A DNA stretch of 64,000 nt, taken from positions 61,326,844 through 61,390,843 of the forward strand of contig OY992540.1 in the NCBI GenBank assembly GCA_963921195.1. The letters run 5' to 3'. Every line of letters begins with the position of its first letter. Position 1 is the first letter of the stretch. Shown piece after piece: positions 13,555 to 25,372 of the stretch. The stretch is from Pegoplata infirma. Its lineage: Eukaryota; Arthropoda; Insecta; Diptera; Anthomyiidae. Both the position numbers and the translations under genes were made by a program. The notes under the pieces were generated by a model. The model had not been told where the DNA came from, ran no database searches, and was given only the letters and a program-made list of their open reading frames with translations.

Positions 13555-13963
13555 TTATATATATTCGATTAGAGTTTTATTCTAGTTCGAGGCCCAAAAA
13601 TATTTCTATTTATGATATTGTCATAATAGAGTATTTTTAATTTATTGCTTTAAAAAAGTTACTATCTCATAGTATGTCTGTACTGATCAGTTTCATCCCC
13701 ACTAAAGGAATCTTCAGCAGACTTTAGAGAATCATCGTTGGTCAATCAAACATCAAACCAGACATAATATTTGATATATTTCCCAAGTTATATGAGAAGT
13801 ACTATTATGAAGGTCCGAAATCTGTTTTCCAACAAAATAACTCTTTTAAAGCAAAAATTGTATATATTAAATCACCGTCGGTAACTATTAATATATGTGT
13901 TGCTGTTATTTTACAATAACAACAGTGCCTAACCAAACAATAGTGTTGGTAGGATAAGTCGTA
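13555..13963 (-). repeat. LTR-like repeat, inverted copy left of the gap
   Basis: The minus orientation matches 14164-14580 and 14581-15058. It runs from CGAATATATATA-side sequence (13560) to TGTTGGTAGGATAAGTCGTA, where it is cut by the gap. Its inner words GATCAGTTTCATCCCCAC and CACCGTCGG recur at 35208-35540. Confidence 0.7.
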
Positions 13964-14163
13964 NNNNNNNNNNNNNNNNNNNNNNNNNNNNNNNNNNNNN
14001 NNNNNNNNNNNNNNNNNNNNNNNNNNNNNNNNNNNNNNNNNNNNNNNNNNNNNNNNNNNNNNNNNNNNNNNNNNNNNNNNNNNNNNNNNNNNNNNNNNNN
14101 NNNNNNNNNNNNNNNNNNNNNNNNNNNNNNNNNNNNNNNNNNNNNNNNNNNNNNNNNNNNNNN
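13964..14163. other. Assembly gap of 200 N
   Basis: Exactly 200 unresolved bases, probably a fixed-size placeholder. The gap sits between head-to-head copies of one repeat, which explains why assembly failed here. Confidence 0.99.
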
Positions 14164-15058
14164 GTTACCGACGGTGATTTAATATATACAATTTTTGCTT
14201 TAAAAGAGTTATTTTGTTGGAAAACAGATTTCGGACCTTCATAATAGTACTTCTCATATAACTTGGGAAATATATCAAATATTATGTCTGGTTTGATGTT
14301 TGATTGACCAACGATGATTCTCTAAAGTCTGCTGAAGATTCCTTTAGTGGGGATGAAACTGATCAGTACAGACATACTATGAGATAGTAACTTTTTTAAA
14401 GCAATAAATTAAAAATACTCTATTATGACAATATCATAAATAGAAATATTTTTGGGCCTCGAACTAGAATAAAACTCTAATCGAATATATATACATATAT
14501 AAAGGCCGAATAAATACATTTTATTTTTATTTACCTTTTGGTACTAAAAATAAAAAAACAACATTTAACACAAAGTTTAGTACGACTTATCCTACCAACA
14601 CTATTGTTTGGTTAGGCACTGTTGTTATTGTAAAATAACAGCAACACATATATTAATAGTTACCGACGGTGATTTAATATATACAATTTTTGCTTTAAAA
14701 GAGTTATTTTGTTGGAAAACAGATTTCGGACCTTCATAATAGTACTTCTCATATAACTTGGGAAATATATCAAATATTATGTCTGGTTTGATGTTTGATT
14801 GACCAACAATGATTCTCTAAAGTCTGCTGAAGATTCCTTTAGTGGGGATGAAACTGATCAGTACAGACATACTATGAGATAGTAACTTTTTTAAAGCAAT
14901 AAATTAAAAATACTCTATTATGACAATATCATAAATAGAAATATTTTTGGGCCTCGAACTAGAATAAAACTCTAATCGAATATATATACATATATAAAGG
15001 CCGAATAAATACATTTTATTTTTATTTACCTTTTGGTACTAAAAATAAAAAAACAACA
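14164..15058 (+). repeat. Two direct LTR-like repeat units, 495-bp period
   Basis: Two near-identical units are tandem: TTACCGACGGTGATTTAA occurs at 14165 and 14660. Each has a TATATAAAGG box (near 14498 and 14993) followed by AATAAATAC and ends with AAAAAAACAACA, which is consistent with an LTR promoter and poly(A) region. No gag or pol is next to them. They could instead be a tandem dispersed repeat. Confidence 0.6.
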
Positions 15059-15427
15059 ATTTTTATTATGTTAAAAATTTAAAAAAAAAATAGAAAAAAA
15101 TGTTTAAAAAAGAAGAAAAGATATGACTTAAAGCCTTTAAATATAATTTAAAATTACCAAAAAAGAGTGTATAAATATATTTTTTTGTTAAAAAGTTACA
15201 ACCGTTTAAAATCGACTTAATTAATGCGAAATAATGAAAACTACTTTCAGGATTTTACAAGATGACACTTTATGCACCCACATCTTAATAACGAATAGAA
15301 TTATAGTTCTTATATGAGTATTTCCGTGTTATTAGGAATGTTTTATAATACATACAAACAAATCATAAAAATCGGGGAACTTTTTTTTTATTTTTGTCGT
15401 GCTAGATTGGCCAAATGTGGCACTGTG

Positions 15428-15790
15428 CAGTGCTGGTATATAGTCCGATCCCAGTTACTTATTTACGTTAAGATTCGCAAGAACCCTTTTCACTGCACGA
15501 GCTCGGAAAAATATCTTGGGAATAGTATGGGATACCCTCTCGATTTCTTGCAGTGGTTGATTCCTTTTCGGCAAGAAAGAATTTCTTTTAAACAGACCAC
15601 CCAAGAGGTTCCAGTCAACAGTCGTCTTTTAAAAGAGTCGGAGTACAATAAGTACAATTTTTCTTGACTCTTTTAACAAATGAGGAACCGAAAGAGTTTT
15701 AGCAGGAAGTCGTTGTTCGTAAAAACGCTTTTCACGACAAACTCAGCTCTCGCCTGTTTGAGTAGCAGATCAGTAATTGCGTTTTTTATG
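15428..15790 (-). pseudogene. CR1/jockey-like LINE, upstream part of the broken minus copy
   Basis: The minus strand aligns with 27190-27590 of the plus LINE: AGAAATTCTTTCTTGCCG, GAGGGTATCCCATACTAT, CCGAGCTCGTGCAGTG and CTTAACGTAAATAAGT are shared. It decays upstream. It joins 12612-13078 once the CACAGTG element is removed. Confidence 0.7.
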
Positions 15791-15985
15791 TGCATTCACT
15801 CAGAGGCCTAAGGCCCATTGTGGTTGCTTCTCCCCTCCCTCTGCAACAAGAATCTACTTTTTAAACCACCCGGATTCTCTTAAATATTCCGCTGGTGAAG
15901 TCAACCAGGCATCACTTAGGCAGTTGAGATCGTTGAAAAATTGTTGCCTCAAATGCTTTAGTCCGCGGAAAATTAAAATGTTTTG
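15791..15985 (+). repeat. Dispersed-repeat fragment (AGAGGCCTAAGGCCC)
   Basis: A less AT-rich block starting CACTCAGAGGCCTAAGGCCC and holding CAGGCATCACTTAGGCAGTTG. I recall similar sequence as dispersed in fly genomes but cannot name the family. No coding signal. Confidence 0.35.
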
Positions 15986-17131
15986 AAAAAAGTACTTTTT
16001 GGAATTCCTACGTCAAGGTAACAAGATTAATAATTTGTACTTTGGTACTTTCTATATCTTCTAAAATAATGGTTCTAGGAACTTGAAATTCGGACTGTAG
16101 GATCATCTAGCGATAAACACAAAAGTTTTATATAGAAAGTATCGATTTTATTTGGTTCAATAAGTGTACTTTGTTACTTTTTACATCTCCTGAAATAATG
16201 ATCATCGTAACTTGAAATTTAAATTTTACCAGAATAAAAGTTTGTACTTTTGTGTTTTTTATATCGTCTGATATAATAGTTCTAGAGTACAGGATAATTC
16301 AGAGATAAACTCATTGTGACAAAAGTACTTTTTAAAACGTTTGGATCATAAAAAACTTTAATTTAGTACCTTTTCGATATTCTAAAAAATGGGCATAAAA
16401 ACTTGGAATTATGAACAGCTATTGAACAATAAAACTTTAAGAAAGTTGGCATAAAAGTGCTTTTTAGAAAATGTCGATTTAAAAAGGCAAAATAAGTACT
16501 TTGGTACTTTTTTGATCTCCTAAAATTTTTGTTGGAGTAGGTAGGATCCTCCGTCGAAGCAAAACCTTATGCAAAAATTTTTTTTGGATCTTCTGGTTCT
16601 AAAAGGACAAAAAATTGAACCTTAGTACTTTTTCGATTTCCCAAGAAGAAATTTTGGTTTTGAAGGTTCTGAAAGGGGGTAATAGGGAACATTTTGTACT
16701 TTTTTATAACTATTGAATTAAAACCCCAGAATTATAAAATTAAACAATTCAGACAAGTGTACTTTTTAGAAAGTTTCAATTCTAAGAGGCTGAAAAAGTG
16801 TACTTGTGTAAGTTTTTAATTTCCTTATATGATTTTTTGATTGTAGGACCATCCATTGGAAAAACATTCTGAATATATTTTTTTATGAGTTTCTGATTTT
16901 ATATTTTTTGGTACTAATATTTTTTGGTACTTTTTATATTTCCTAAGAAACAAATATTTCTTAGGCCAAAAAAGGGATAAACAGAAAAAACTAATATTTT
17001 TAAAAGCTTTTTAACTAAAAAGCCCGAAAATCAGTATTAAACACAAAAGTACTTTTTAGGGAGTTTCGATTCTTAGATGATAAAATGTGTGCTTTGGTAC
17101 TTCGTTGATCTCTTAAATCATTCTTAGAGTG
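15986..17131. repeat. Degenerate tandem repeat (GTACTTTGGTACTTTT family)
   Basis: Units spaced roughly 120-290 bp apart share AAAGTACTTTTTAGAAAGT, then a GTACTTTGGTACTTTTT palindromic word, then ATCTCCTAAAATAATG and GAACTTGAAATT. Examples start near 15988, 16322, 16457, 16755 and 17046. The array resumes at 19550-19790, past a nested insertion. Confidence 0.7.
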
Positions 17132-17317
17132 TAAACAGGAAAAAAAAATATTTGCCAATGAACGAAATTCATAGTATTTTTGAACAAATACATACAAATT
17201 ATAACCTTTTTCATTAAATTTTTGAACTTTTTCATAGTATTTATGAAACATGGTTAAATAGTTCTTAAATTTCACATATCATGATTTATTCATAAATAAT
17301 ATGAAAAAGCTTATAAG

Positions 17318-19457
17318 CAGGGCAAGGAAGTTCATGCACTAAAAATCGCGTTTTTAGCGCTAAAAATATGTATCAAAAATTTAAAAATATGCAGTAAAAA
17401 CTAAAAAAATATGCATTAAAAATTGATTTATTTTAATATTTATTCATAAAAAATCGTAAAACATAACATTCAGTGGAGCATATTTATTTTTTTCGAATTT
17501 CGAAATCGTCGAGGTCGGGAAAGTTGCCTTTTAGGGTCGATATTAACACACAAAAATATTGGACCTGTAGGGCAATGGAAATCGGTTCCTTTTTTGACTT
17601 GAAAATCGGAAAGTTCCGAATGAAGTGAACAAACTTTTTTTTGCTTGTAATTTTTTTTTTTCTTTAAAAATATATATATTTTTTCTAATTAATTTCAAAA
17701 TGCATTAAAGGCAAAATTAAATAATATGATATTTAAAAATATACATCTTCTCCACACTGAGTTAATGTTGCATTATATTTTCAGCAAAAACTAATTAAAA
17801 ATATTTTTTTGTAAAGCAAGAAACAAAAAATAAAAAAAAATTTACTGAAAAAATGTTTTTTCCCCATAAAAAAACATTTACAAATACGTATGTTATCGCG
17901 TACCGAATTCAGATTTTTTCTAATTTGAAAACGCTTGCCCCAAACCATTGGCAATTAGGAGCCTTTTACGGGAAAAATAAAATAAAATTACATAAATTCA
18001 GTTTTTTATACCCTCCACTCTAGTGATAGAGGGTATATATAAGTTTGTCATTCCGTTTGTAACACATCGAAATATTGGTCTAGGACCCCATAAAGTATAT
18101 ATATTTATGATCCTCGATCGATTTTAAGTCGATCTAGCGATGTCCGTCCGTCCGTCCGTCCGTCTGTCTGTCTGTCCGTAGAAAACACGCTAACTTTTGA
18201 AAGACTTTACAGAGGCTACTGAAGTTTGGCATATATGTTTGTCATTTACCTGGTCAGGTTGGTATTGCAATCCAGCCAAATCGGTCCAGTGGTTCAAAAG
18301 TTATGAGCAAAAGAATAAATTTCGGCAAGGGTGTTTCACGAATTTACGAGATAAAAAACACGATAACTTTCGAAAGACAATAATGAGACTATTGAAGCTT
18401 AGCACGTATCTTTGCCGTTCCCCGGGTCTGTTTGGTTTTAAATTTCAGCTCAATCGGTCCAGTGGTTCAAAAGTTATAAGCGAAACCCTGAATTTCAGAT
18501 TAGTTTCATCTAAAATGCCACGTGTTTTAACAAGTTTTAAAAGCACTGGTGGTAACTAAACAATGCTTTTCAAACTTGTTAAATTTTAAAGCAATGCTTT
18601 TTAAACTTGTTTAGTTTTAAAAGCATTGGTAACTTAAAAATTACTCTCGAAAAAAATTTTACACTCAAAAAAATTTGTACACTCAAAAAAAATTTTACAC
18701 TCAAAAAAAACTTAAACAAAAAAAAATTTAGTTATTTTTTTTACAAAAGTTACAATATTTTGTGTACATACTTACGTGCATTCACTCAGAAATATTTTTG
18801 CAGTAAAAAATAACATTACACTCAAAAAAAATTTTACACTCAAAAAAAAATTAGTAACTTTTTTTTTTTTTACTCAAAATAAAATATTTCTGATCAAAAT
18901 TGTTAATTTTTTCACGTTAAAAAATGTACTACCCTTTAAAAAAATGCATTGTGGAGGGTATTCATAGATTCGGCAAAGTCGAATTTAACTTTTCTACTTG
19001 TTTTTTTATCTCATTGCCGTGCAGTTTAATAAAAAAAGATTAGGAACACTCCTTTCCACTTTTATATGCAGCCCTTGACCGAAATTACTCCATTAAAATT
19101 ATATTTATATTTTCCCACTATATGGCGCAATTTTTGCTTAAACTTTTTGACAAAAAAAAATATTTTTTTTAATCAAAATGTGTGTTCCAATTTGCAAATT
19201 TTTCATGAAAAATACCAAATTTCACAAAAATAATAAAAAAAAATATTTTTTTTAATAAATATTTAAAAATATGCAGGAAAATATGTTGTTTAAGCAAAAT
19301 ATGCAAAAACATGCATTTTCATCAAATTATGCAAAAATATGCACTAACAAATCAATGCCATTTTTAAGCAAATTCGATGATTCGCGAAGAAAAATACTTT
19401 AAGTTGTGCTCAGGCTAACGACAAGAAACATGTATTTACATGAACCCCCTTGCCCTG
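17318..19457. mobile_element. hAT-like non-autonomous element with 8-bp target duplication
   Basis: The ends are CAGGGCAAGGAAGTTCATG and CATGAACCCCCTTGCCCTG, flanked by CTTATAAG at 17310-17317 and 19458-19465. The CAGGG end and the 8-bp duplication with T at 2 and A at 7 fit hAT. Both subterminal regions carry many AAATATGCA motifs (17385-17420 and 19260-19345), which are typical of hAT transposase binding zones. No transposase remains; a dispersed repeat (18005-19003) fills the centre. Confidence 0.8.
18005..19003 (+). repeat. Full-length calyptrate-type dispersed repeat
   Basis: It starts TTTATACCCTCCACTCTAG, has GACCCCATAAAGTATATATA and GTCCGTCCGTCCGTCCGTCT near 18142-18160, and ends GTGGAGGGTATTCATAGATTCGGC...ACTTTTCTACTTG. 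CAATCGGTCCAGTGGTTCAA occurs twice (18271 and 18451), as do AAAGCATTGGT- and TTACACTCAAAAAAA-type words, so the body is internally repetitive. Confidence 0.8.
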
Positions 19458-19549
19458 CTTATAAGTATAATGAAAAAGTTAATAAATTCTATGATTTTGT
19501 TTATAAATACTATGAAAGTCGTTTATTGGATTTATTTTTTTTTTGTGTA

Positions 19550-19790
19550 TGATCCACTAACGGAACAAATCATTCTAAAAAAGATTTTTAGGAATTTCTG
19601 ATTCTAATAGGGTAAAAAGGGATTAAAAAATTGTTCTTTCGTACTTTCAAATTCCTTAGTAGAAATTTTGATTTTAAGTGTTTAAAAAGGGAGGTAAAAG
19701 GCTAAAACTTGTAAATTTGTATAATTACTAAATTAAAAACCGCAGAATCTCAAAATTTCTCTTGCCCCCTAACTACGCTCCTGTCTTTAA
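19550..19790. repeat. Right remainder of the GTACTTT degenerate tandem repeat
   Basis: It contains AAAGATTTTTAGGAATTTCTG, GATTCTAATAGGGTAAAAAG and TCGTACTTTCAAATTCC, which match unit words of 15986-17131. It restarts immediately after the inserted element. Confidence 0.55.
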
Positions 19791-20991
19791 TACACAGGTT
19801 GGTTAGTAAGTTATTGTGGTATGTGTATTTTAAATCCCATAATAACATATTTCTTAGATGTTCTTGTCGGAAAAGAGAACATACAGTAGTACATAGTGCT
19901 TACTTGTATGTAGAAAACACATTTTGCACAGAATGAAGTACATAGAGAAAATAGAATGTTTTTTTTTCAAAATATGTATAATGCATATTATATCTTTAGT
20001 TTTCTTTTTTTTCTTCTTTATAATTTCATTTTATTGACGACCAAAGTGTATTACGTTAAAAGCAAGCACGTACGCTAAAGGAACATTCAATTTATTGGTT
20101 TGAGTGTGTTCAAAATGAGAATTTAATTTGAACATTTAACACAAGAATTTGAAATATTTAATAGTGTTTTTCAATTTGTGGAATGAAGGCTTTTTATTTC
20201 GAAATTTAAACAATTTTATAAAAATTTTAACATTTTAATTGAAATATCCAATTTATATAAATGGATGAACGTTTTGTATGTAGAAAATAAATTTTATAAG
20301 TGAATGTCTAAGGTAGAAAGTAATTTGAATATTTCTTCTAAAATAATTTAAATTTTTGTGTGCACTGAAAAAAATTAAAAATTTAAGTCCTCAAACAACT
20401 ATTGTAAATTTTGTTAATTTTTTTAATCGAAACCACAAATGAAATGAAAAGTTTAATTTATTTTTATTTATATTTACCATACATATTATACTGTACTTGC
20501 ATATATGTCAGGTCAAAGCTGTAATAATATCTACAGTCAAAGCTGTTACATATTGAAAATTGCATTATTGAATTTATTATTGAAGAAACAATTTTTTTAA
20601 CAAAATTTCTGAACTCCAGTCAACATTTAATTCATATTCAAACTTTTCGCTCTTAATAGTTTCCACTGTTTAATAAATATTATATACATACAGTTTTAAC
20701 TATTAAGGTACACGTGCTAAGGGCCTCGACCTCACCGGCGCCCAAAAAGGCCAATAAATAGACTTGCACTAAATTTTTCATGATCATATTTCTGTTTTAT
20801 ACTGCTTTTCTCAATCGTTTTTAAAATATTTTTTGTATAAAAAACGTTTAAGATCCTGAAACAAATTCTAAGAAATTTTTCCTACATAAAAAGTCTTAGA
20901 TTTTGAGACATTTTTCATATAGAAAATGTGCCAGATTCTGAGATTTTTTTTTATTGAAAAAGTCTCAGATTCTGAGACATTTTTGATACAC
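19791..20991. other. AT-rich stretch leading into satellite
   Basis: No gene is seen. A GC-richer island lies at 20710-20748 (CTCACCGGCGCCCAAAAAGG). From about 20860, decayed units with TCTCAGATTCTGAGACATTT appear. These match the 35-bp satellite of 57530-59450 and merge into the 16-bp array. Confidence 0.5.
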
Positions 20992-21866
20992 AAAAATTCT
21001 TATAGAAAAATTTTCTTATAGAAAAATTTTCTTATAGAAAAATTTTCTTATAGAAAAATTTTCTTATAGAAAAATTTTCTTATAGAAAAATTTTCTTATA
21101 GAAAAATTTTCTTATAGAAAAATTTTCTTATAGAAAAATTTTCTTATAGAAAAATTTTCTTATAGAAAAATTTTCTTATAGAAAAATTTTCTTATAGAAA
21201 AATTTTCTTATAGAAAAATTTTCTTATAGAAAAATTTTCTTATAGAAAAATTTTCTTATAGAAAAATTTTCTTATAGAAAAATTTTCTTATAGAAAAATT
21301 TTCTTATAGAAAAATTTTCTTATAGAAAAATTTTCTTATAGAAAAATTTTCTTATAGAAAAATTTTCTTATAGAAAAATTTTTTTATAGAAAAATTTTCT
21401 TATAGAAAAATTTTCTTATAGAAAAATTTTCTTATAGAAAAATTTTCTTATAGAAAAATTTTCTTATAGAAAAATTTTCTTATAGAAAAATTTTCTTATA
21501 GAAAAATTTTCTTATAGAAAAATTTTCTTATAGAAAAATTTTCTTATAGAAAAATTTTCTTATAGAAAAATTTTCTTATAGAAAAATTTTCTTATAGAAA
21601 AATTTTCTTATAGAAAAATTTTCTTATAGAAAAATTTTCTTATAGAAAAATTTTCTTATAGAAAAATTTTCTTATAGAAAAATTTTCTTATAGAAAAATT
21701 TTCTTATAGAAAAATTTTCTTATAGAAAAATTTTCTTATAGAAAAATTTTCCTATAGAAAAATTTTCTTATAGAAAAATTTTCTTATAGAAAAATTTTCT
21801 TAAAGAAAAATTTTCTTATAGAAAAATTTTTTTATAGAAAAATTTTCTTATAGAAAAATTTTCTTA
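20992..21866. repeat. 16-bp satellite array, left part (about 54 units)
   Basis: A perfect or near-perfect run of the unit TTTCTTATAGAAAAAT with only a few substitutions. It is cut at 21866 by a 3.2-kb element and resumes at 25059, so it was once one array of about 73 units. Confidence 0.97.
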
Positions 21867-24800
21867 CCCGAGTAAAAAAGATTATATATAATTTTACTTA
21901 TTTTTATATAAACATATATTATTTGATAAATTTATACGTAAATTGTTTTGCTATCATATAAGATTATATATATTTGCACTTCGTATTTTTTTCTTATAAA
22001 AAAGAGCTTACCATTCACTACAAAATTCACCACAACTTATGAACCAGATGTACTTCTTCTTCAGCTGAAACACTGATGAATTTTATATGGGCGTGACACA
22101 CAATATCACTAGTGTTTAGTATGTACATATATATTAACATCTTTATCACAACTTCTGAAGTAGTGATCGGGATGTTATATAACTTGACCTTTTGGAAGTG
22201 CTTTTTTCATCACTTCTTTAGAAGTATATATTTCTTGGCATTTTGGATGTGATTATGTAATTTTTATATGGTTATTTAGAAGTGATTTTTTCATCACTTC
22301 TTGATAAGTACATATTTCATGACTTTTTGGGATTGATTTTAAGATTTTTTTTTTTTAGTATTTACACTAATAATAATTAAAACCAAAACGATATTTTTAA
22401 CAATGTATAATATTTATTATGTAATATTTAGACTTGAAATTGTTAAGATTAAATCGATGTTTTTAATAATTTAGTTTAGCTAATAGGAATTATTAATTAA
22501 ATGTGGATGTATATATTTTTCTAATAGTTTTTCATGCGCTTAATCCGAATCTGGCCTTAAAAGTGTTTTATCTTTTTTGAGATATTTAGATTTTCGATTG
22601 ACAGTACTGCATTAACTCAGATATTCGCAATGTTCGGGACCTTATAAAACCGAGAATTATTTTATGATGTATAATTAGTTTAGCACATCTAAAAATACTT
22701 CACTTATTCTTCAAATTACTTTTGCAATCCTTAAGATATCTTTTTTCATTACGGAGATATCGACCGATAAAATTATTGCAATTTCGGCCCTAAAAAATAA
22801 AAGAAAACAAATTTGAAAACCAACCAATTTGTCTTGTTGATATATAATAGTACCGAATTCGAAACTCTATTAGAGGTGCATCTAAGCCCGGCATCAATTT
22901 GGGTATCAATTTTAGGGTAAATTTTCAGGGTGCCATACAAAAAATCTTTATTTGGGCTAACATTATAGAGCTTCGCCATATCGGATAAAGATTTATTTTA
23001 AATAAAATTAATAAAATTCTTAAAAGTACATAGAGTTCTTAGTTTTATATTCAATTAAAATTTTTATTATTCGGTTAGCCGAATAATTCAAATTTATCCG
23101 ATTATTAACCGATTAAATCTCAACCCCGCACTCAGAAAATTATGTAAGTTACTACATGTTAGTTATTTGTATATTTTACAGTAGTTAGTTGTTTTCAACT
23201 ACAAAGTCAGTTGTTTTTGTATGAAAAATATCAAACAACTATTTCTGTTAGTTATTTTAAGTCGTTTTTTTGAACAACTAACAAAAAAGTACTGTGATGT
23301 AGTAACAGTTATTTAAAGTAGTTAATTTTATTTATTTTATCTCTGAAAAGTTTTAAAGTTTTTTTCCAAAAAAAAAAAAATTTCGTTATTTTTATTTTTC
23401 ACAACTTTTTTTTAAAAAAAAAACTTGGAAAAAATTTGGTCTTCAATTTTTTTTCTGAAAAATATTTTGAAAAAAAAATTATATATTGATTTTTTTATTT
23501 TTACTACATTTTAGTTGTTTTGACTACAAATGTAAGTAGTTTTTACTACATAAGTCAGTTGTTTTTTGTCAGTTAAAATAACTAACATTGTTAGTTGATT
23601 TAACTGAAAAAGTAGTTGACCCCAAAACAACTTACAAAGTAGTTATTTTAACTGACATTTTCAGTTGATTTTACTAACATAATTTTTTAAGTGCGATTAA
23701 TTATTTGCCCGATTAGCCGATTAAACCAAAACCTCGATTAATTGAATACCCTAATGTTTAGAAAAGTTTTTAGTCATTTTGTGGCTATAATTCAGCCCTT
23801 TTTTAAAGGCTACCACCTTTTTTTGGTTATCTTTTTTAGCCCTTTAAGCACTTTTTAAGTCATTTCTGGAAACTTTTTATTGTTTTTTTTGTACATAATT
23901 TACAAAACAACTCCAAAAATTATAAAAAAAAAAAATGTTTTTATACATGTAGTTAAAAAAAACATCGAATAAATAAAATGAAGAAATAAAAAAAAGTAAT
24001 TCTCTCATTTTAAATCAGATATCGTATATTATCTTTTTAGCACTTCTTGAGTCATTTGGTAATTTTAACAAAAATCTGGAAACTGTATTTTTTTATAACA
24101 TAATTTACATAACAAATTCGCTTTTGCGGCATATCAAGTTAATTCATTTATAAAATTTAACTTTTTATTAAATCAGATAAAATTATAAAAAAAAATATTC
24201 AACAAAACAAATCCAATACTTAAGTGCCACAAATTTGTACTTTTCAATTGCATTTGTAAACACATATGAAAATGGTACTTCTAAATCATTGAGGAAAGAA
24301 CTGGTGAAAGTTGTTATTATTGGCATTTTTTTAGCAGTTTTGGAAGTGCTTATAAAAGTACTTCTTATGGAATATGAAGATCGGCACATATAGCTACTAT
24401 GTATGTAGTGAATCACTTATTCTTTTTGCACCACTTCGATTTTTTTTTGCTGGGTTAAGTTATACATAATAACATATGATTAAAGTTAGTTTATATAATT
24501 ACATATGAAATATAAAATTCTGTCTGTTTTTTTATATAATTTAATATAACAAAATATTTGAAGACATTTTATATAAAACTTTATGCAACTTTTTTCTGAA
24601 TCATATGTAATCTTATATAAGTAAAATTAAAAAAAAAAATCTAAGTCCTTTATATATAATTTGATATAACTTTTGAAAATTTTTCTAAGTCCAGAATTTT
24701 TTTTTTTTTTTAAGTTCCAAACCTAAACCTTAAACATTTGTTTTAAAAATTTTATATGTTATTATATATAATGCAAAATTTATGAAAAAAAAATTTAAGT

Positions 24801-25058
24801 TCTTTATATATAATTTAATATATTTTTTTTTGGATTTTTTTTTATTTAATTATATATAATTGCATAAATTTTTCTAAAAAAGGGGCCAATTTTCGCATCA
24901 AATCATATAAAATTATATGAAAATCACATCAAATTATATCAAATTTAATGCAACTTTATATGGTTTTATCGACTCATTTTTCGCATCAAATTCTATATGA
25001 ATATATATGATGTCTTTATATAATTAAATATAAACATATATAATCTTTTTTACTCGGG
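21867..25058. mobile_element. 3.2-kb CCCGAGTAAAAA element in the satellite, TA flanks
   Basis: The ends CCCGAGTAAAAAAGATTATA and TATAATCTTTTTTACTCGGG are exact complements. The satellite phase is kept across the insertion if one TA (21865-21866 or 25059-25060) is the duplication. The outer 150-600 bp at both sides are filled with TATATAATT / ATATAATTTGATATAA words. Nested inside are a block with GAAGTGATTTTTTCATCACTTC words (about 22000-22340 and 24230-24460, ending TTTGCTGGGTTA) and the element at 23129-23693. No transposase. Confidence 0.8.
23129..23693. mobile_element. Short-TIR element filled with AGTTAGTT words, CG flanks
   Basis: The ends CACTCAGAAAATTATGT and ACATAATTTTTTAAGTG are complementary with two mismatches and are flanked by CG on both sides (23127-23128, 23694-23695). 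The interior is dense in AGTTAGTTGTTTT, AACTAAC and ACTACA in both orientations. No coding region. Confidence 0.7.
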
Positions 25059-25372
25059 TATAGAAAAATTTTCTTATAGAAAAATTTTCTTATAGAAAAA
25101 TTTTCTTATAGAAAAATTTTCTTATACAAAAATTTTCTTATAGAAAAATTTTCTTATAGAAAAATTTTCTTATAGAAAAATTTTCTTATAGAAAAATTTT
25201 CTTATAGAAAAATTTTCTTATAGAAAAATTTTCTTATAGAAAAATTTTCTTATAGAAAAATTTTCTTATAGAAAAATTTTCTTATAGAAAAATTTTCTTA
25301 TAGAAAAATTTTCTTATAGAAAAATTTTCTTATAGAAAAATTTTCTTATAAAAAAATATTCTTATAAAAAAT
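25059..25372. repeat. 16-bp satellite array, right part (about 19 units)
   Basis: Same unit and strand as 20992-21866. It decays at the end, where TTCTTATAAAAAA variants appear. Confidence 0.95.

Larger units (their letters stand above)
13079..15427. mobile_element. CACAGTG-ended DNA element inside the LINE, 5-bp target duplication
   Basis: The left end CACAGTGACACATTTGGCC and the right end GGCCAAATGTGGCACTGTG are complementary, and the match runs about 36 bp (on through CAATCTAG.ACGACAAAAAT). CAGTG flanks both ends (13074-13078, 15428-15432), and the LINE sequence is continuous once one copy is removed. Because the flank resembles the end, a 3-bp AGT reading is also possible. CACAGTG with a 5-bp duplication recalls Transib/RAG-type elements; this is inference. 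The inside holds GCCACGCCCACTTTTT twice (13211, 13321) and later insertions, and no transposase. Confidence 0.65.
17134..19547. mobile_element. Short-TIR element filled with TTCATAGTATTTATGAA words
   Basis: The outer ends are degenerate (AACAGGAAAAAAAAATATTTGCC against the complement of GGATTTATTTTTTTTTTGTG) and are flanked by TA (17132-17133, 19548-19549). The subterminal parts are inverted: CCAATGAACGAAATTCATAG at 17154 matches the complement of 19505-19531. The word TTCATAGTATTTATGAA and its pieces recur on both sides. A hAT-like element sits in the middle. Same style as the elements at 33873 and 56998. Confidence 0.5.

Noticed and set aside
15314..15667. Plus-strand 117-codon frame
   Set aside because: The interval is the end of a DNA element joined to a minus-strand LINE; the plus frame is incidental.
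20992..25372. CRISPR-like or coding interpretation of the 16-bp units
   Set aside because: There are no spacers and no frame; it is a simple satellite split by a transposon.
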